The notes under the pieces are model-generated. The model made no database searches and was not told the DNA's origin. It was given only the letters and a program-made list of their open reading frames with translations. A DNA stretch of 64,000 nt from positions 1-64,000 of the forward strand of contig NZ_JARVRJ010000008.1 of the NCBI RefSeq assembly GCF_030209745.1, written 5' to 3'. Shown piece after piece: positions 63,062 to 64,000 of the stretch; position 1 is the first letter of the stretch; the number at the start of each line of letters is the position of its first letter. The stretch comes from Arthrobacter sp. fls2-241-R2A-200 (GTDB lineage: Bacteria > Actinomycetota > Actinomycetes > Actinomycetales > Micrococcaceae). The position numbers and the translations under genes were made by a program.

Positions 63062-64000
63062 CTACTGCCCCAGCCATGTCCGCAGTGCCCGGAGGCACTC
63101 CCGGACGGCGTCGGCGTCGACGTGTTCGTTGTCCTTGTGGGCCAGCAGCGGATCGCCGGGTCCGAAGTTCACCGCCGGGATGCCGAGTTCACTGAACCGC
63201 GCGACGTCGGTCCATCCGTATTTCGGTTTCGGCTCGGCGCCGACGGCGGCCACGAAGGAGGCGGCAGCAGGGTGGTTGAGGCCGGGCCGGGCACCGGCGG
63301 CGGCGTCGGTTCGGACCACGTCGAAGCCCTCCAGGAGCTCACGTACATGGGCTTCGGCCTGATCCGGCGTCTTGTCGGGGGCGAATCGGTAGTTGATCTC
63401 CACCACGCAGCGATCGGGGATGACGTTTCCTGCCGTCCCGCCCTTGATCTTCACCGCGTTAAGGCTTTCCCGGTAGTCGAGCCCATCGACGGTGATGGTC
63501 TGCGGCTCGTAAGCTGCGAGCCTGGCCAAGATGGGCGCCGCTGCATGGATGGCATTGCTGCCCATCCACGCGCGGGCAGAATGAGCTGCTTCGCCGGTGG
63601 TGGTGGCCTCGAAGCGGCTCGTGCCGTTGCAGCCGCCTTCCACGGTGCCGTGGGTGGGCTCCAGCAGGATGGCAAAATCGCCCTGCAGGAGGTTGCCGTG
63701 GTTGCGGACCAACCTGCCCAGGCCGCTCTTAACGGCCTCTACTTCTTCATGGTCATAAAAAACGAAGGTGACGTCCCTGTCGGGCTGCCGCCCGGCGTCG
63801 AACAGTGTCGCAGCAAGAGCGAGCTGTACAGCCACGCCGCCCTTCATGTCCGTTGTTCCACGGCCGTAGAGCACGCCCTCCCCCGCACGCCCGGATTCCC
63901 AGGTTGCAGGCACTGTGCCCAGCGATCCCTCAACCGTGGGCAACGGGACGGTGTCAAGGTGTCCGGCCAGGATCACGCGCTCGGGTAGGCCAAGTTCGGT
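63062..64000 (-). CDS. dapE: Succinyl-diaminopimelate desuccinylase, N-terminus cut by the window
   Basis: M20-family deacylase in lysine/diaminopimelate synthesis, releasing LL-DAP from N-succinyl-LL-DAP. Present: ILAGHLDTVPLPT (metal His and Asp), YGRGTTDMKGGVAV (metal Asp), FYDHEEVEA (general base Glu and metal Glu), MGSNAIHAAAPIL, and the C-terminal GPGDPLLAHKDNEHVDAD with the last metal His. The frame runs to 64000 with no start, so the N-terminal 40-60 residues lie outside. A different M20 peptidase is possible, but the GHLDTVP/EEVE pattern favours DapE. Confidence 0.9.
   Translation of the reverse strand, partial: TELGLPERVILAGHLDTVPLPTVEGSLGTVPATWESGRAGEGVLYGRGTTDMKGGVAVQLALAATLFDAGRQPDRDVTFVFYDHEEVEAVKSGLGRLVRNHGNLLQGDFAILLEPTHGTVEGGCNGTSRFEATTTGEAAHSARAWMGSNAIHAAAPILARLAAYEPQTITVDGLDYRESLNAVKIKGGTAGNVIPDRCVVEINYRFAPDKTPDQAEAHVRELLEGFDVVRTDAAAGARPGLNHPAAASFVAAVGAEPKPKYGWTDVARFSELGIPAVNFGPGDPLLAHKDNEHVDADAVRECLRALRTWLGQ

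Overview
The window is a stretch of conserved chromosome from a high-GC actinobacterium of the Micrococcaceae, most probably Arthrobacter or Paenarthrobacter. The evidence is the actinobacterial signature genes (AdnAB, UvrD2 with a tetracysteine motif, ChdC, DUF3107, DUF3117, a zinc-binding anti-sigma factor next to a SigE-type sigma), the dense ATGA/GTGA-coupled operons, several probable leaderless starts, and gene order. As I remember it, gene order resembles Mycobacterium tuberculosis Rv3193c-Rv3211 in the left two thirds and Rv1205-Rv1232c in 50.5-59.6 kb. I see no insertion sequence, prophage, CRISPR array, rRNA or other sign of recent transfer. The species assignment is inference.

Layout. 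1-6.9 kb: 5' part of an initiator tRNA gene, a UPF0182 membrane protein, a PDZ/Lon-type protease, a DUF2342 zincin and a YgjP-type metal hydrolase. 6.9-19.5 kb: a DNA repair island with UvrD2, NudC, a degenerate APH-fold kinase, the AdnA-AdnB motor-nuclease pair, an alkyltransferase-like protein and a DEDDh exonuclease. 19.8-22.3 kb: a three-gene amino-acid ABC importer ending in a strong terminator. 22.4-23.7 kb: a GH3 lipoprotein. 23.8-35.2 kb: almost the whole heme pathway. hemE-cgoX-chdC-cpfC-hemC-hemD-hemB-LLM oxidoreductase-hemL run on the minus strand and hemA is divergent. The set points to the coproporphyrin-dependent branch.

35.2-48.1 kb: an SDR, a MoeZ-like E1/rhodanese protein, a TetR regulator, DUF3107, thiamine genes (thiO-thiS-thiG behind a TPP riboswitch, thiE divergent), an RNB ribonuclease, a DEAD-box helicase, an orphan beta-class DNA methyltransferase, MarC and a PHP phosphoesterase. 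48.1-59.6 kb: aminopeptidase P, a general-stress protein, a soluble MgtE_N/CBS protein with DUF1003 and Mrp, a tatB/anti-sigma/SigE module, an O-methyltransferase, DUF3117, a PIG-V-like mannosyltransferase, a DivIVA-domain protein and a LOG hydrolase. 59.7-64 kb: gluABCD-type glutamate importer and the 3' part of dapE, cut by the window edge.

No single obviously new system stands out. The leads most worth following are paired palindromes between hemE and hemA, an inverted repeat on a probable chdC promoter, the orphan methyltransferase whose tail is antisense to marC, the APH-fold kinase lacking its second metal-binding Asp inside the repair island, and the MgtE_N-CBS/DUF1003/Mrp cluster with no MgtE pore. 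Function calls rest on motif recognition by eye; no search was run.
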